Source: Plazaster borealis (taxonomy: Eukaryota > Echinodermata > Asteroidea > Forcipulatida > Labidiasteridae). From it: a DNA stretch of 64,000 bases. The translations under genes were made by a program, and so were the position numbers. The DNA is taken from NCBI GenBank assembly GCA_021014325.1, contig CM037464.1, forward strand, positions 8,029,127 to 8,093,126, given 5' to 3'. Below the pieces are notes generated by a model, which was given only the letters and a program-made list of their open reading frames with translations, searched no databases and was not told where the DNA came from. The first letter of the stretch is position 1. The number at the start of each line of letters is the position of its first letter. Below are positions 23,225-34,200 of this stretch, in pieces.

Positions 23225-23310
23225 TGGCTGACCTGCCAAAAACTTAAAAGAAATCTGAAGTTTAGTTGTCTGAAAATATATTTGATTAATATTTTCAAGA
23301 GGCTGAGAGA

Positions 23311-23347
<37 letters not shown>

Positions 23348-23613
23348 AAGTGAGTATTTTTGAAGATTCATTTAGCATTTGTTGCTATGGGATTTTATTA
23401 AGTGTGCACCCCTTGATCTTTAATAATTACAATAAGGATCAATGGGTGCACCTTTAGGGGTTGCACCACGCTAAATAAACTCCCTCAGCAATCAATGCTA
23501 AATGCTAAGTATTCAAAAATACTCAAAAACATTTTTAAAGTCTCTCAGCCTCTTGAAAACCAATCAATTTTCAGACTGACTAAACTTCAGATTTCTTTTC
23601 AATTTTTGGCAGG
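23225..23613. repeat. inverted repeat with ~110-bp arms and a 31-35-bp A-run
   Basis: The arm at about 23230-23345 (GACCTGCCAAAAACTTAAAA ... CTCTCAGCC complement) is inverted at about 23498-23612. The left arm ends in a long A-run. The right arm's outer end (TTTTTGGCAGG) abuts the P-like element chain. Confidence 0.8.
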
Positions 23614-23621
23614 ATCAGGAT

Positions 23622-23863
23622 CAGAGCTGTGTATTGAGAGAGTTGCGACATGGAGGGACCAGCTTTCTCCGGTCACGTGGTTGCTGGACGCCATTTTGTT
23701 CCAAAATGCAGTACAACCCAATGGGCAGACTAGTCTGGCACCCTGTATTCGCCAATGCATTTTTTTGGAGACAAAATGGCTTCTAATCGCAAGTTGTCGC
23801 AACCATTGATCTCTATTATATAATAGAGATCAATGGTCGCAACTCTCTCAATATACGGCTCTG
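23622..23863 (+). mobile_element. P-like MITE copy with a palindromic insertion
   Basis: Termini CAGAGCTGTGTATTG and CAATATACGGCTCTG. It is the same 201-bp element as at 39588 and 44436, but carries an extra ~41 bp near the right end, a perfect palindrome built on GATCTCTATTATATAATAGA. It is flanked on both sides by the 8-mer ATCAGGAT. Confidence 0.88.
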
Positions 23864-23871
23864 ATCAGGAT

Positions 23872-24072
23872 CAGAGCCGTATATTGAGAGAGTTGCGACA
23901 ACTTGCGATTAGAAGCCATTTTGTCTCCAAAAAATGCATTGGCGAATACAGGGTGCCAGACTAGTCTGCCCATTGGGTTGTGCTGCATTTGGGAACAAAA
24001 TGGCGTCCAGCAACCACGTGACCGGAGAAAGCTGGTCCCTCCATGTCGCAACTCTCTCAATACACAGCTCTG
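23872..24072 (-). mobile_element. P-like MITE, 201 bp, inverted orientation
   Basis: Reverse-complement copy of the MITE, beginning CAGAGCCGTATATTG and ending CACAGCTCTG, with ATCAGGAT on both sides. It lies directly next to its sibling at 23622-23863, so that one 8-mer serves both. Confidence 0.88.
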
Positions 24073-24281
24073 ATCAGGATCAGAGCCGTATATTGGGAGA
24101 GTTGCGACATAGAGGGACCAGTTTTTTTGGTCACGTGGTTGCTGGGCGCCATTTTCGGTCCAAAAAACACAGCAGGAACAACAACAACGATCAACTAGCT
24201 GCGCTGTACTAAGCTCGACACGGACGGTCTGTGTACGACGACAACAACAACAAGGAACGGGACCAAAGACTCGCAAGCAAA

Positions 24282-24450
24282 ATGCCGGGATGTAGTGCTT
24301 GGGGTTGCACTTTATAACTGGCTTGAAGATGTATCGGTTCCCATGGGATAAAGCGATGAGAGAAGTTTGGGAAGTGAATGTGAAGCGGAGCAACCAACTG
24401 GCATCCTTACTCCCCTTTACCTGGATTTACCTGGATGTAGAGCGTTAAAG
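24282..24450 (+). pseudogene. decayed THAP-domain coding sequence
   Basis: An ATG at 24282 starts MPGCSAWGCT, the classic N-terminus of a THAP zinc finger (Cys-x4-Cys). It soon meets a stop, but after a short gap another frame gives MYRFPWDKAMREVWEVNVKRSNQ, matching the THAP pattern of an aromatic-RFP block then a basic helix with conserved Trp. THAP domains bind DNA site-specifically, and P-element-type transposases carry one at the N-terminus. The stops and the missing link between the two parts indicate a dead copy. I infer that it belonged to the transposase of the surrounding element. Confidence 0.6.
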
Positions 24451-24687
24451 CTTTTGCTTATTTGCTCCTCTTGACTGCAGAACTGTAATTGTGGTGGTAC
24501 GGGCTGAAATTCATGCCTTTGTGAGGTAAGTATAAAGTAGTAGGCCTATAAACTTAACAACTGGGGCGCTGTAGGCCTACTCCTTAATTGTTTTTATTTT
24601 GACAACAATTAATCTGCAGTCGCCAATTGTTTTTTATTAAAAGAGTACATCACCCCAGTTATTGCTAGGTACGTCGTTATAAACTAA

Positions 24688-25806
24688 GGGGCCATTCATA
24701 ATTGTCGATGTTTTTTAAATTTCGATCTTTTTTCCAAAGATTTTTGACCCACCCACCCACCCCTAATTTCGATTATAAAAAATTGATTTGTTATCCAGTA
24801 TTAAAAAAACAACTACATGTTGTTTGCATTGTACATGTACTTGCATTTGTTTTCATCAATAGCAACTTTCATGGATTCGTAAATTGAGGATCGGTTTTAC
24901 AGAACTTCTTTTGCAATGAAATCTTCGTGATTTAACGATCGGTCGACGACGCACATTGGTAAAAAAAATTGCGGCGAGAGCGATGTGTTCATGAGTACGA
25001 GGTTATAATTTTGCATTAAAAAATACAGGAACAAGGTTAAAATTAGACTCCACCGCACGTTTTCTGACCCTGGAAATTCGAGTTGCGTGTTTCCCTACTC
25101 GCCCAAGTATTCATGGAAGACCGCAAGCCGCATATCGGGCCAGCTGCGGGCCGCAATTTATTGTTAACGTGCCGTTTTTTTCATGCACGCCTTGTGGTTC
25201 CGCGATATATGATTATACAGGCAAACTTAAAGTGCTTCCCGATGCCAGGTTCCCTCTCTGTGAAAGCTGCTTGATGATCGATGTTGGACGCGGAGGTCTC
25301 ACATGCCTGCTCGACCACCGCTTGCCAACTCGATTCCGACCAACTCGACCGTTTACCAACTCGATCGTTGTACTAACTCGACAGTTGTGCTTTCAATTTA
25401 CAAGCTCAACTCGTCTGTTGTCCAACACGTTCGTTTTCCAACTCGACCGCTGCAAGTAAAATAGAAAAGTCAACTCGTCCGTTGTACCGAATCACACGCG
25501 GGCCGTCCTCCCAATGGTGTTTCACATAATGGGCCAAGTACATGGTGTTTTTTGCATAGTGGCGAGTCACGCACATGCATGCTGTACAAATTATAATGTA
25601 CGTGTATGTACACTGTACCTCGGGTCATCACGTGCATTGGAACGCTGTACGCAGGCAAGTCAAACGGTCTAGCTTTTTTCCGTTTTGGGGTTTGTTTTTT
25701 TAATGAAAAGTGAATTTCGATTTTCAATTATTTACCTTGACCCACCCACCCACTAATTCGAAAAAAAATCGAAATTTAAAAAACATCGACAATTATGAAT
25801 GGCCCC
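24688..25806. mobile_element. 1.1-kb inverted-repeat transposon, PIF/Harbinger- or ISL2EU-like, non-autonomous
   Basis: Ends GGGGCCATTCATAATTGTCG and its reverse complement, extending ~100 bp inward with CCCACCCACCCA near both ends. TAA flanks both sides (24685-24687, 25807-25809), a 3-bp duplication typical of Harbinger-type elements; TA alone would fit ISL2EU. The interior has tandem ACTCGACCG/CCAACTCGA motifs (about 25310-25490). No transposase. It lies inside the P-like element. Confidence 0.72.
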
Positions 25807-25809
25807 TAA

Positions 25810-27790
25810 CAATCCATCGGCGAAATTTAGTTGGTCGATGGTGTCGTATTTCCATCATCAGAATCAGATTAACTTTTGTCCCGCGATGGTTATTTATTAT
25901 TTTAATGATAAAATAATACATGGTTAACGATAGTTTCCGTTACAGTGCCTGGTGCCAAGACCGCAGGCTGGGCTTGTTTTATTGCACTGGAATTAGACGC
26001 ATTTAAAAAAAAAATGTACCAGAATCAAAATGAGAAAAAATACACAGTTTATTGTACATTAAACGGTTTTTATTTTAATAAGCACCAACTGACTATAATA
26101 AACTATTTATCTCAGTTTACTTTATGTTATGGGCAAGTGTAGGCCTATGTATAAGGTCTTGGGTCTATACTTCGATACTTGACAACATAATAGAATAATA
26201 TGTATCACTAAATCCAGACTTAATAACATGTCAATAAGTCTACTTTTGAACATAATTTGTTTGAATTAAAGATACTTTTTAGTAACACAGTGAGTTATTG
26301 CGAACTGACAGAAAGATAAAACAGACTGCAGTCCCAACCATTTTCCTTCACCGGAAAGTTTCCAAACTGAGGAAGTCACCCCAAAACAGACATCATATGC
26401 CCACCATGACATGCATGATGAAAGAAGGTACATGTAGCAAATCAACATCAGCGGAGCATTCATACTCTGCAGCATCACAATGCTCACCCACTGAAAATTG
26501 TAAATAAAACTAGAAGTAATAAACAACAATTGTATTTCTAAATATATATTTTTCAAATTGTTCAGTTATTACTCACTTTTTTGTAACTAATACAAAGCAC
26601 TTCAGATTGACACACAGTTCTCTTGGTATAGCAGCAATTTTCTTGTACTACTACCATTGAGAGCGGATGTGAGTGGTTTGATTCCACTGGTGCTTAGTTC
26701 AGGGTTTGTGAGTTACAAATTGCAGCATGGGGTAAAGAAAAGAAAATGGTGCATGGCGACCGAAGAGTTAAGTTTTAGGTGACTTATGTTCAACTTTCAA
26801 GATTTTTGTTCATTCTAAATAAGGTTTGCATGTCTTTTCCATTTGTTATTAACATTTTTGCAGTTTTGTTAACAAAATATTTGTCTGTTTATGATTTCCA
26901 CACCTTGAAGCTACTGGTAAGTTATTTCAGTATTTTTGTAAATTTGGCCACTTCTAATTGTAGTATTTGTTGTGTACAGATTGAACTTGTTATTAACAAA
27001 TTCTAGCAATACAATTTCAAACAAATTTCCTCCATAAATATTTACCTGAATGTATTTTCACAAGCAGCTACAATATGGTTTGAATCCCAAGATATGACAA
27101 CTTTTCTTGATACTCACTAGATCTTTTTTGTTTAACCTGGTGAGTTTCTTATGAAACTTTAACCAGAAAATCTATAAATAAAAAAATTAAAACATGAAAT
27201 AAACAAATTGTTGTTTAATTCTCTCAGCTCACTCCCACCATCCTTGTAATTTATTGTACATTTGTTTGTGTTTTAGAATGTTTAATGTGGTTCCTCATGC
27301 CCCCCTGGATGAGTGTGCTTTTTGCTCTGCAATATCTGATGTGCCTTGTATGCTTCTTGGAAATATTCAGTTTACAAATAGTGACATCAAAAATAAGTAG
27401 TATAAATTAAAATAAAATAAAGATAATTTAAAGCAATTAATTTAAAAATTCAAAACAGAGAGCACTCAAAAAAAGAAAAAAGAACAATAGGGAAATAAAT
27501 TATTTTGTATAAATTGAAATCAGCAAAAAGCTGGAGACAAGAATTAAAAAGGGATTAACTAACACAGATTTATGTAAACAAAAATGGGGGACTGCATTTA
27601 GAAGGCTAAGCATACAATGAATGAAGGACTGTTTATATCTGGAAGTTCTGGTTTTGGGAATATCTAGTTACTGTTGACTGCGAAGAAATGCAATGAAATT
27701 TGCATAGAATTTCTGATTTACTTTTTAGATTTGGCTTCATGATGTCATTCACACAATATTCAACCACACAAGACCGTGAATCAACGTGAG
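25810..27790. other. interior of the P-like element, no gene recognised
   Basis: AT-rich. A short GTGGTTTGATTCCAC segment near 26676 recalls a tRNA B-box but nothing else tRNA-like surrounds it. Open frames are short and unrecognised. Confidence 0.35.
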
Positions 27791-27795
27791 ACTGT

Positions 27796-27975
27796 TCATT
27801 CATGTAAGAATGATACATTGTATATTTTAGGTTTTGCTTTTTAAATGTTGTCATATTGTCTTACTAGATCACATGTAATGTAGTTCATTCATGTAAGAAT
27901 GATACATTGTATTATTTTTAGGTTTTGCTTTTTAAATGTTGTCATGTTGTTTTACTGTCACATGTAATGTAAGTG
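27796..27975. repeat. tandem duplication, ~88-bp unit, two copies
   Basis: Two copies of TTCATGTAAGAATGATACAT ... TAGGTTTTGCTTTTTAAATG ... CACATGTAATGTA, beginning near 27796 and 27883, with small indels. Confidence 0.88.
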
Positions 27976-28871
27976 GCAATACCTGTTTGTGGAATGGAGA
28001 ATATTTTACATTATCAAAATTATCTGTGTTTACATTTCTCATCTCATTTAGGGCATGATGTATGTCCTTGTGTATTTTCAAAACTACAAAAATTAAAGGG
28101 AATCTTATGGGTCAGGGGTTTTGTGGGTCAAGGGTTGTTGCGATAATCGTAAGGTTCCTAAATCTGTTAATACGTTATCACAACTAGGTCAGAGGCAGCA
28201 AAACAAAAGTGAACTACATGTACTACACTGGTGGTAGTATCACAGTCGTTAGTACGCAGGTATGCAGCCCCCTCTATTACTATAGTATTTGTTATCTAAT
28301 TTACTTAGTCAAGAAGAAACTTCATAAACTTGATCAAGCCAAGACTAAGGTAATGGGTCACCAAAGTTTTCAAAATTTTCACCATCGTACAAACTTACAA
28401 AGAGACTGCATGCGACTATTTGATAATTAAATAATGTGCTCAATTTTGAATGAAAATTGTTGAAAGGTTTGGACGGTCCCTGAAGTAGGAGGGCTTAGAG
28501 ATAGACAAAGACTGTATTTAGAGCCTAGCTAGAGTGGTTATGTTTTTAAAACACAGTCTAAGTTTCGTAAGTTCTAACTTATTGAGGAGAACCCCAGCAT
28601 GAAATTCAAAGCAAACCAAAATAATCATTGTAAATCCTGCATTAAAAAAAAAAAAATGTTTTGCCTTGCTACATTATTTTGTTTGAATTTGTCCCTGTTC
28701 ATAAAAATGTAAATATTGTAAAATATAAAATGTTCCTGTAGGCCTACATGTTATTGTTAATTATAATAAATATGATGAGCATGAACAATGCATCAGTTAT
28801 TAAAATTTCAACAATTAGAGAAATGACATGGTCTACATGTTATTGTTTCTGTCTGAACCATGTGTTGCAGT

Positions 28872-28941
28872 AGTTGCGATAATCGTAACCCTCCATCCTC
28901 CCGACGGTCGGGAGGATGAAGGGTTACGATTATCGCAAGTA
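28872..28941. repeat. long near-perfect hairpin, ~33-bp arms
   Basis: TTGCGATAATCGTAACCCTC... and its reverse complement meet at CCCGAC|GGTCGGG with almost no loop. The outer 15-mer TTGCGATAATCGTAA also occurs singly near 28138. It generates overlapping frames on both strands, so those frames are not genes. It may be a minimal MITE or a replication-generated palindrome. Confidence 0.9.
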
Positions 28942-29368
28942 GTGTTACACCGGACCGGAGGCCAACATGGAGTTTTGCATACAGAGTCAAACTCAAAACA
29001 AACTTTTCACGTGCATAAAACTGAAGATTGGACGAATTTATTTGTCTACCTAAATGACAGATTCCCGCTGATCTGCTCAAAACTAAAGTAGTATCTTTGT
29101 TTTTACAAAAAATATAACATATGGATTATCTCGTGCGCCAGCAAATTGCGGTCGTCCGAGTCGTAGACGCGTTTTTCATGCTAAACTCGTTTCATTAGTC
29201 TGGTCCTGTGTGTTCGCGGTACATCGCGCACACGCGTCGTTTTGGACACAAAATGGCTTCTAATCGCAAGTTGTCGCAACTCTCCCAATATACGGCTATC
29301 AGGATAAGATTATAGCGCCACCAAGTGGTCAGTGTCAGTCATGGGATTTACATTCACGACATTATACA

Positions 29369-29378
29369 AAATGGCGGC
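29369..29378 (+). promoter_or_regulatory. YY1-type motif (AAATGGCGGC) upstream of ATPSCKMT
   Basis: AAAATGGCGGC matches the YY1 consensus commonly located just downstream of the start site in animal promoters. It lies about 100 bp before the inferred start codon, on the coding strand. Its use is inferred. Confidence 0.4.
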
Positions 29379-29424
29379 GCCCATACACGACGACGTATTG
29401 GAAAAGCTGAAAATGTCCCAATGA
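29371..29424 (+). CDS. upstream ORF in the presumed ATPSCKMT leader, 17 codons
   Basis: An ATG within the YY1-like motif opens MAAPIHDDVLEKLKMSQ and stops 49 bp before the main ATG, in a different frame. If the transcript starts upstream of it, it could lower translation of the main frame. It is equally possible that transcription starts at or after the motif. Confidence 0.3.
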   Translation: MAAPIHDDVLEKLKMSQ

Positions 29425-29473
29425 AATTCACTCAAGATTTAAATTCGTTGATTCGGTTATCATCAGTAACATC

Positions 29474-32400
29474 ATGGTAAATGATAAGGTGAGTCCAACT
29501 TTAGTTTCAAATTATCCCATAACGTTTATAATATTTATAAGTATTTGTTTGAGTCGGTGTATTTATTTGTAAATCCCCGGCGCCCGCCCCACTTCTGTGG
29601 CCAACGATCCATGAATCCTTGGCCACACGTACCGGACCATCTTTTCATCAGCTCGTGACAAACAAAATTATGGCGCCTTTCCCACGGGCGGGTCGGCAAT
29701 TTAAACCAACCGAATGTGTTCGCCTAAATCTTAGCTTGCTTGGGGTGTTTTGGATATTGAAATAAATTGCATTTTAAAAAGATATTTCAAACAATATCTT
29801 TTCAGCGTCCTCCGATGCCCCGATGTACACAGAGCGCGGCCATTTTGGAATTACACAAATAAAATCATGACGTCGTCGGCCGGCCGGGCTGCGAATTATT
29901 TTTTTTCCAGCGCAGTAAAGGCCAAGATTAGCATACCTCGCTCCCATTGGTTGGGGTCCGCATGCAAAAGCATTACAATATCAAATAGCAACTGCACAGA
30001 ATTGTACCCACGTTGGGAAAAACAAATTCACAGCTCATGACACGTTTAGGGGAAAAATCAAATGATTTTTGAGTCGCAAGTGTGCATTTTTGTTTACAAT
30101 ATTAACAACTTGCTGGAAAACCATACTTGGTCGGGTTCCCTCAACAACCTAACAACAATGATGCTATCAACTGCTATGATCTAATGAGGACCACACTGAT
30201 TTACTCAGTGCGCTTATTTTTCACATCTCTTTGCGCAGACGGGCGTGAGATGCGCACCGCATTACACTGGTACATAATTATTTCACAAAACCTTTATTGT
30301 GCTCTTCGCGAAGAGCGTAATAAAGCCTAAAGGTTTTGTGAATCTGGTATGGTCACAATATGAACTTTTAGAAATGCATCAATTGTGTTTCTGATGGCAG
30401 TGATATTGCAACTTCTTTTTTATCTTTTTCTTTTTTTCAATTATAGCAACATTCACAGACTTGAGAGAAAAATTAAAACTCACATCCAAAGGAAAAAACC
30501 CAAACATTTTAACCGGGTAAGGGTGCACATTGATTTGATGTATTGTTAGTAAAAGCTCTGTAGTGTAAGGGGAGAACATTTTTTTATAAAAATGTAGGTC
30601 TATAATGTTAACTGAGCTGTCACATCAAGTAAGAATTAATGTTAATGAAAGTAGGTAGGGTCATAGATTGGTTTCTGTCAATGTAATTCTGATTTATAGG
30701 CAACATTATCAAGAAAGATACAGTAAAAATCACATGTGAAAGTTTCAGCTGGATGTCTACTTGCTGAGAAAATCGCAAAAAAAACTTCGCCAAATCCATC
30801 CACGTAAAGCAAGGTGACAGCAGGTACCAACCGCATCTCTGGCCGCAGCTTTCTTGAACAGACACCAAACATGCCAAACCCAAGAAATCTGAGAAACATA
30901 TATTCAGAGTTTTGCATAAATCGTTTCTCAGATTCAAATGTTTTTGGGTAAGAGAATTATCCAGACCAGAGCTTCTAACCAAGTAAGTTTTTATGGTCAA
31001 TCATTTTACCAGTCTATGACCCTACCTTTAAACCACATGCAATGCACTTTTAACTGTTGACATTTTAGGTTCACATTGACAAATCTCCCTCGAGAAGATG
31101 CCTGAAAGGAGGCCTCATTATAGTGGGAATATCGGGTGCTGTCATTGGTGGACTTTATGCAGTAGCAACACCATTCGTCCTTCCAGCTTTCCGTAAGATA
31201 TGCTTGCCTTATGTTCCAGCCACAGAGAAGCAGGTCACCAATGTCTTCAAGATGCTGCAGACCACTGGGAAGGCCAGAGGGTCACTTGTGGATCTTGGCA
31301 GTGGAGATGGAAGAATTGTAAGTACAGCACTCTTTTCATGTTGGCAATTTCACTACCTTTAAAGCCATTTCTGATCACATGAAATTTCTAGATATTTACA
31401 TTCTCTCATCAAAATATTACTTTGCTTGTTCATTGAGATGTAATCTATGAGCATCATCTTTGGCCACGAATCATGCGTTAAATCCTTTCATGTACACTTT
31501 GCCGTAAATGAAGGTTTCAGAAGGACTGAGAGCTGTAGGCCCAGATAATAACTTCTTATGACTGGGTCAGGCAGTCCAATCTTATCTAAGTCTAATGTTG
31601 GTGTGAAGTGTCATAGGAGAGAAGGATTGAGGTCACATGATGCACAAAGGCCTTGGAAGTATAGTTTGATGGAGAACTGTAATCGATGGAAAAACGTAAA
31701 GAAAAAAATGAGAAGTATGTTTTTTGCAAGCTATTAAAAGCGCATTGTTTTGCCACTTTTTGGGTGTCATTTTTGTGCTTGACTACAAGGCTACAATTAT
31801 ATCATTATTTGCACTACTGCAATGATACCTGTCTCAGGCACATAGTTGAGTTTATTTAGTTTGATGTACCTTAGATGTACCTTAGCCTAATGCAAGTTTA
31901 CTGAAACACCTTGATCCTAACAGGCTATGTGTATCATAAACTTTGAGATACTCATGTATGTGTGTACATTATGTGTGAATAATGCAAAAGATGTGTGGTA
32001 CGTGTACAATGGAAAATTCTTTCCTCTTTGTTTTTTAACTGTCTTTTTAGGAGAGCATAATAATAAACTGATGTCACACCAAAACAAAATAAGAGTAAGG
32101 GAACATCATTTTGAAGATGTTATCAGAGGATAAGTAACAAGATAAATTTCTCTAGGAAAAAACACTAGTGTTGATGGATTAATTGATGATTGTGAGTGTG
32201 TTTAGAATATATACAAATAAAAAAAGCCTCAGCCAAATATATTTGTGTTATTTGACCAGGTACTAGAGGCAGCCAAGATGGGTTTACATGCCACAGGCTA
32301 TGAGCTGAATCCATGGTTAGTCTGGTACTCAAAACTAACAGCCAGACATCAAGGATTACAACAAAAGGCTGCATTCTACAGAAGAGACCTCTGGAAGGTG

Positions 32401-34053
32401 GATCTGACCAGATACGACAGCGCTGTCGTATTCGGAGTTCCGCAAATGGTGAGATTTCTTAACAGACACTAGGTGGCAGCAGACATACCAAGGCCCCTTG
32501 TTATTGTTTTCATTTTTCTGAAATGCACAATTTTTCAAAAAGAGTTCAGTTTACCAGATGTTTGCTGTTGAACTGTGTTTTAAAAGTCGGCAACTGGTTT
32601 ATTAACCACTAACAGATAGCATAGTCTGTCCTGAGACAATATGGCTCATCAGGCTGGTGTTTATATCCAGTTTCATTGGCATTAACGACTGAGAATATTT
32701 CTATTTCCCCGGACAGAATGCTAGTCCATCGCAGGTTATATTCCCAAGCTCTCGCTGGTGCCCATTTGTACTCCTGGGTGGAGAGTAGCAATTATGACAA
32801 AGTGCCTTGCTCAAGGACACAACTGTCCGGACTGACCAATCCAGGATTTGAACCCACGTTCTGTAAATTACAGAACTTTAGTCCACCGCCCTAAACCGCT
32901 CGGCCACGACACCCCACTATTAACCACCATTTTGTCCTAAATCAGGTAAATTATCACAAAGATTTTAAAAAACTGTCCAAAAATGGACAATTAGTAGTGA
33001 AACAGAATTTGCAAACAGCATTCAAAAGAATTGATACATTGAACAAAAAAGAGGACTTTTTTGTTTTGTGTTTTTCTGCCGTTCATGGGACACCAATGAT
33101 TGGAATTAATGTCAAATGGTCAGTTTAGTGGTAGTATTGAGCATGAATGCAAGCACTAGATGCAAAAACCAACCTTTTAATTCACTTGGTTTTATGTTTC
33201 TCTGACATTCAGCTTGCCATATAACAATTTAAATTTTGCCTTGTCTATTAAGGGTGTCTCTACAGTTAAATGGGATTGGTATGTTAATTATTTAAAATTT
33301 TAAGTAATTAAGAAAAATTGACTTAAGAAGGAGATTTTTGTTAACATTTACCTTTGGGTAGCGATGAAGTAACCAGCAGAACCACACTGGTCCTTGGATG
33401 TTTTTAAAGACAAGTGCTTGATTGATACTACTAAAAAAGAAAAATCTAAATTAATTTTAATTTGACAGGTCACAAAAATACCCTGAATTTGAAGAAATCC
33501 CCCAAATTTTGTTTAATAAAATAACATAAAAATAAAATAAATAAGCCTCAAAACAAAGCACAATATTTCTTACTAATTTTGATTTGCCTCAAAGGAACTA
33601 TGAACATGCATACAATCACTGACAAAACATAAATTTCTTAAGGATTTTTTTCTCACTTTAAATTGGCAATGTTTTCTTCAAGGAATTGTTTTTTTTGTTT
33701 TTTTTTTCGAGAGGGGACAATTAATTTAACCTTTAAAAAACAAATACCTTTATTGAACAGAAATGTTGACCACTGCTACCATGACAACCCATTTGTCAAA
33801 TTTTATTGTGCTAACAAATTTGTATTTACATTTAATTCTTCTTTAGATGCCAAAACTGCAGGAGAAGTTGAAGCAGGAACTCAAGGATGATGGTGTGGTG
33901 ATTGCCTGCCGCTTTCCATTCCCTGAAGATTGGGTACCTGCAGACTCCATTGATGAAGGTATTGACACCGTGTGGTTGTATAAAAAACAACAAGCTGGAG
34001 CGTCTGCTGGCGAGAGATATTCCAGTGAGTGGGAAGGAGTAAAGGAAAGGTGA
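29474..34053 (+). CDS. ATPSCKMT: ATP synthase c-subunit lysine N-methyltransferase (FAM173B), four coding exons, complete
   Basis: Exons 29474-29488, 31069-31317, 32260-32448 and 33847-34053 splice in phase 0 with GT/AG borders to 219 residues. The family enzyme trimethylates a lysine of the mitochondrial ATP synthase c-subunit and is a membrane-anchored matrix protein. Visible here: a hydrophobic segment around residues 19-40 ([21 protein letters not shown]), [16 protein letters not shown]-binding motif [12 protein letters not shown] at about 77-88, the acidic loop [18 protein letters not shown], and ACRFPFP near the C-terminus, with the ending GIDTVWLY. The ATG at 29474 follows an in-frame TGA, so the start is supported; exon 1 encodes only MVNDK, and an untranslated first exon cannot be excluded. 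Intron 1 holds a hairpin, intron 2 nothing clear and intron 3 a SINE. A P-like transposon ends 177 bp upstream. Confidence 0.93.
30282..30342. repeat. hairpin in ATPSCKMT intron 1
   Basis: TTCACAAAACCTT and its reverse complement AAGGTTTTGTGAA enclose a perfect inner palindrome GCTCTTCGCGAAGAGC. This may be a very short MITE. No target duplication found. Confidence 0.7.
30652..31028. repeat. possible MITE in ATPSCKMT intron 1 ending ~40 bp before exon 2
   Basis: GTAGGGTCATAGATTGGT at the left and ACCAGTCTATGACCCTAC at the right are reverse complements 375 bp apart. Inside is a smaller hairpin (AAATCTGAGAAAC near 30885 with GTTTCTCAGATT near 30924). It supplies sequence immediately upstream of the exon 2 acceptor. 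Confidence 0.5.
31318..32259 (+). other. ATPSCKMT intron 2
   Basis: Intron between the SAM motif exon and the exon beginning VLEAAKMG. No nested gene or clear repeat seen. Confidence 0.8.
32610..32917 (-). mobile_element. tRNA-derived SINE with V-domain-like core
   Basis: On the minus strand the head reads GGTGTCGTGGCCGAGCGGTT (A-box, type II serine/leucine tRNA-like) with a B-box GTGGGTTCAAATCC about 50 bp later. The body contains GTGTCCTTGAGCAAGGCACT, resembling the conserved V-SINE core. Flanks carry the 10-bp direct repeat TATTAACCAC (32600-32609 and 32918-32927), the expected target duplication. It lies antisense in intron 3 of ATPSCKMT. Confidence 0.82.
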
Positions 34054-34096
34054 CAGAAATTACAGATGAATTTCATTTAGGAAGACTAAGGCCCTG

Positions 34097-34200
34097 TCCG
34101 AATTGGCGGCTACGGCTGGATCGCTATATCATCAATGGTTGAAGTCAAGGACATCCCCAGCAACAGTCGTAGCTGTAGCCGTAGCCTCTAATTCGGATTT
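34097..34200. repeat. small inverted-repeat element 3' of ATPSCKMT
   Basis: CCGAATTGGCGGCTACGGCT at the left and the near reverse complement AGCCGTAGCCTCTAATTCGG at the right, about 100 bp in total. It would lie in the 3' untranslated region if transcription reaches the AATAAA at 34755. Confidence 0.7.

Larger units (their letters stand above)
24081..29297. mobile_element. 5.2-kb P-superfamily-like transposon with THAP remnant
   Basis: The left end (CAGAGCCGTATATTGGGAGA...) and right end (reverse complement, ending ...CCAATATACGGCT) share a GGGAGAG variant absent from the neighbouring MITEs, which ties both ends to one element. ATCAGGAT lies on each side (24073-24080, 29298-29305). The right end lacks the last three bases seen in the MITEs. 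An 8-bp target duplication plus a THAP-coding sequence near the left end fits the P-element superfamily. The outer ~95 bp left and ~60 bp right match the 201-bp MITEs, which look like internally deleted derivatives. No transposase core is recognisable, and a Harbinger-like element is nested inside. Alternative: two unrelated solo ends. Confidence 0.68.
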
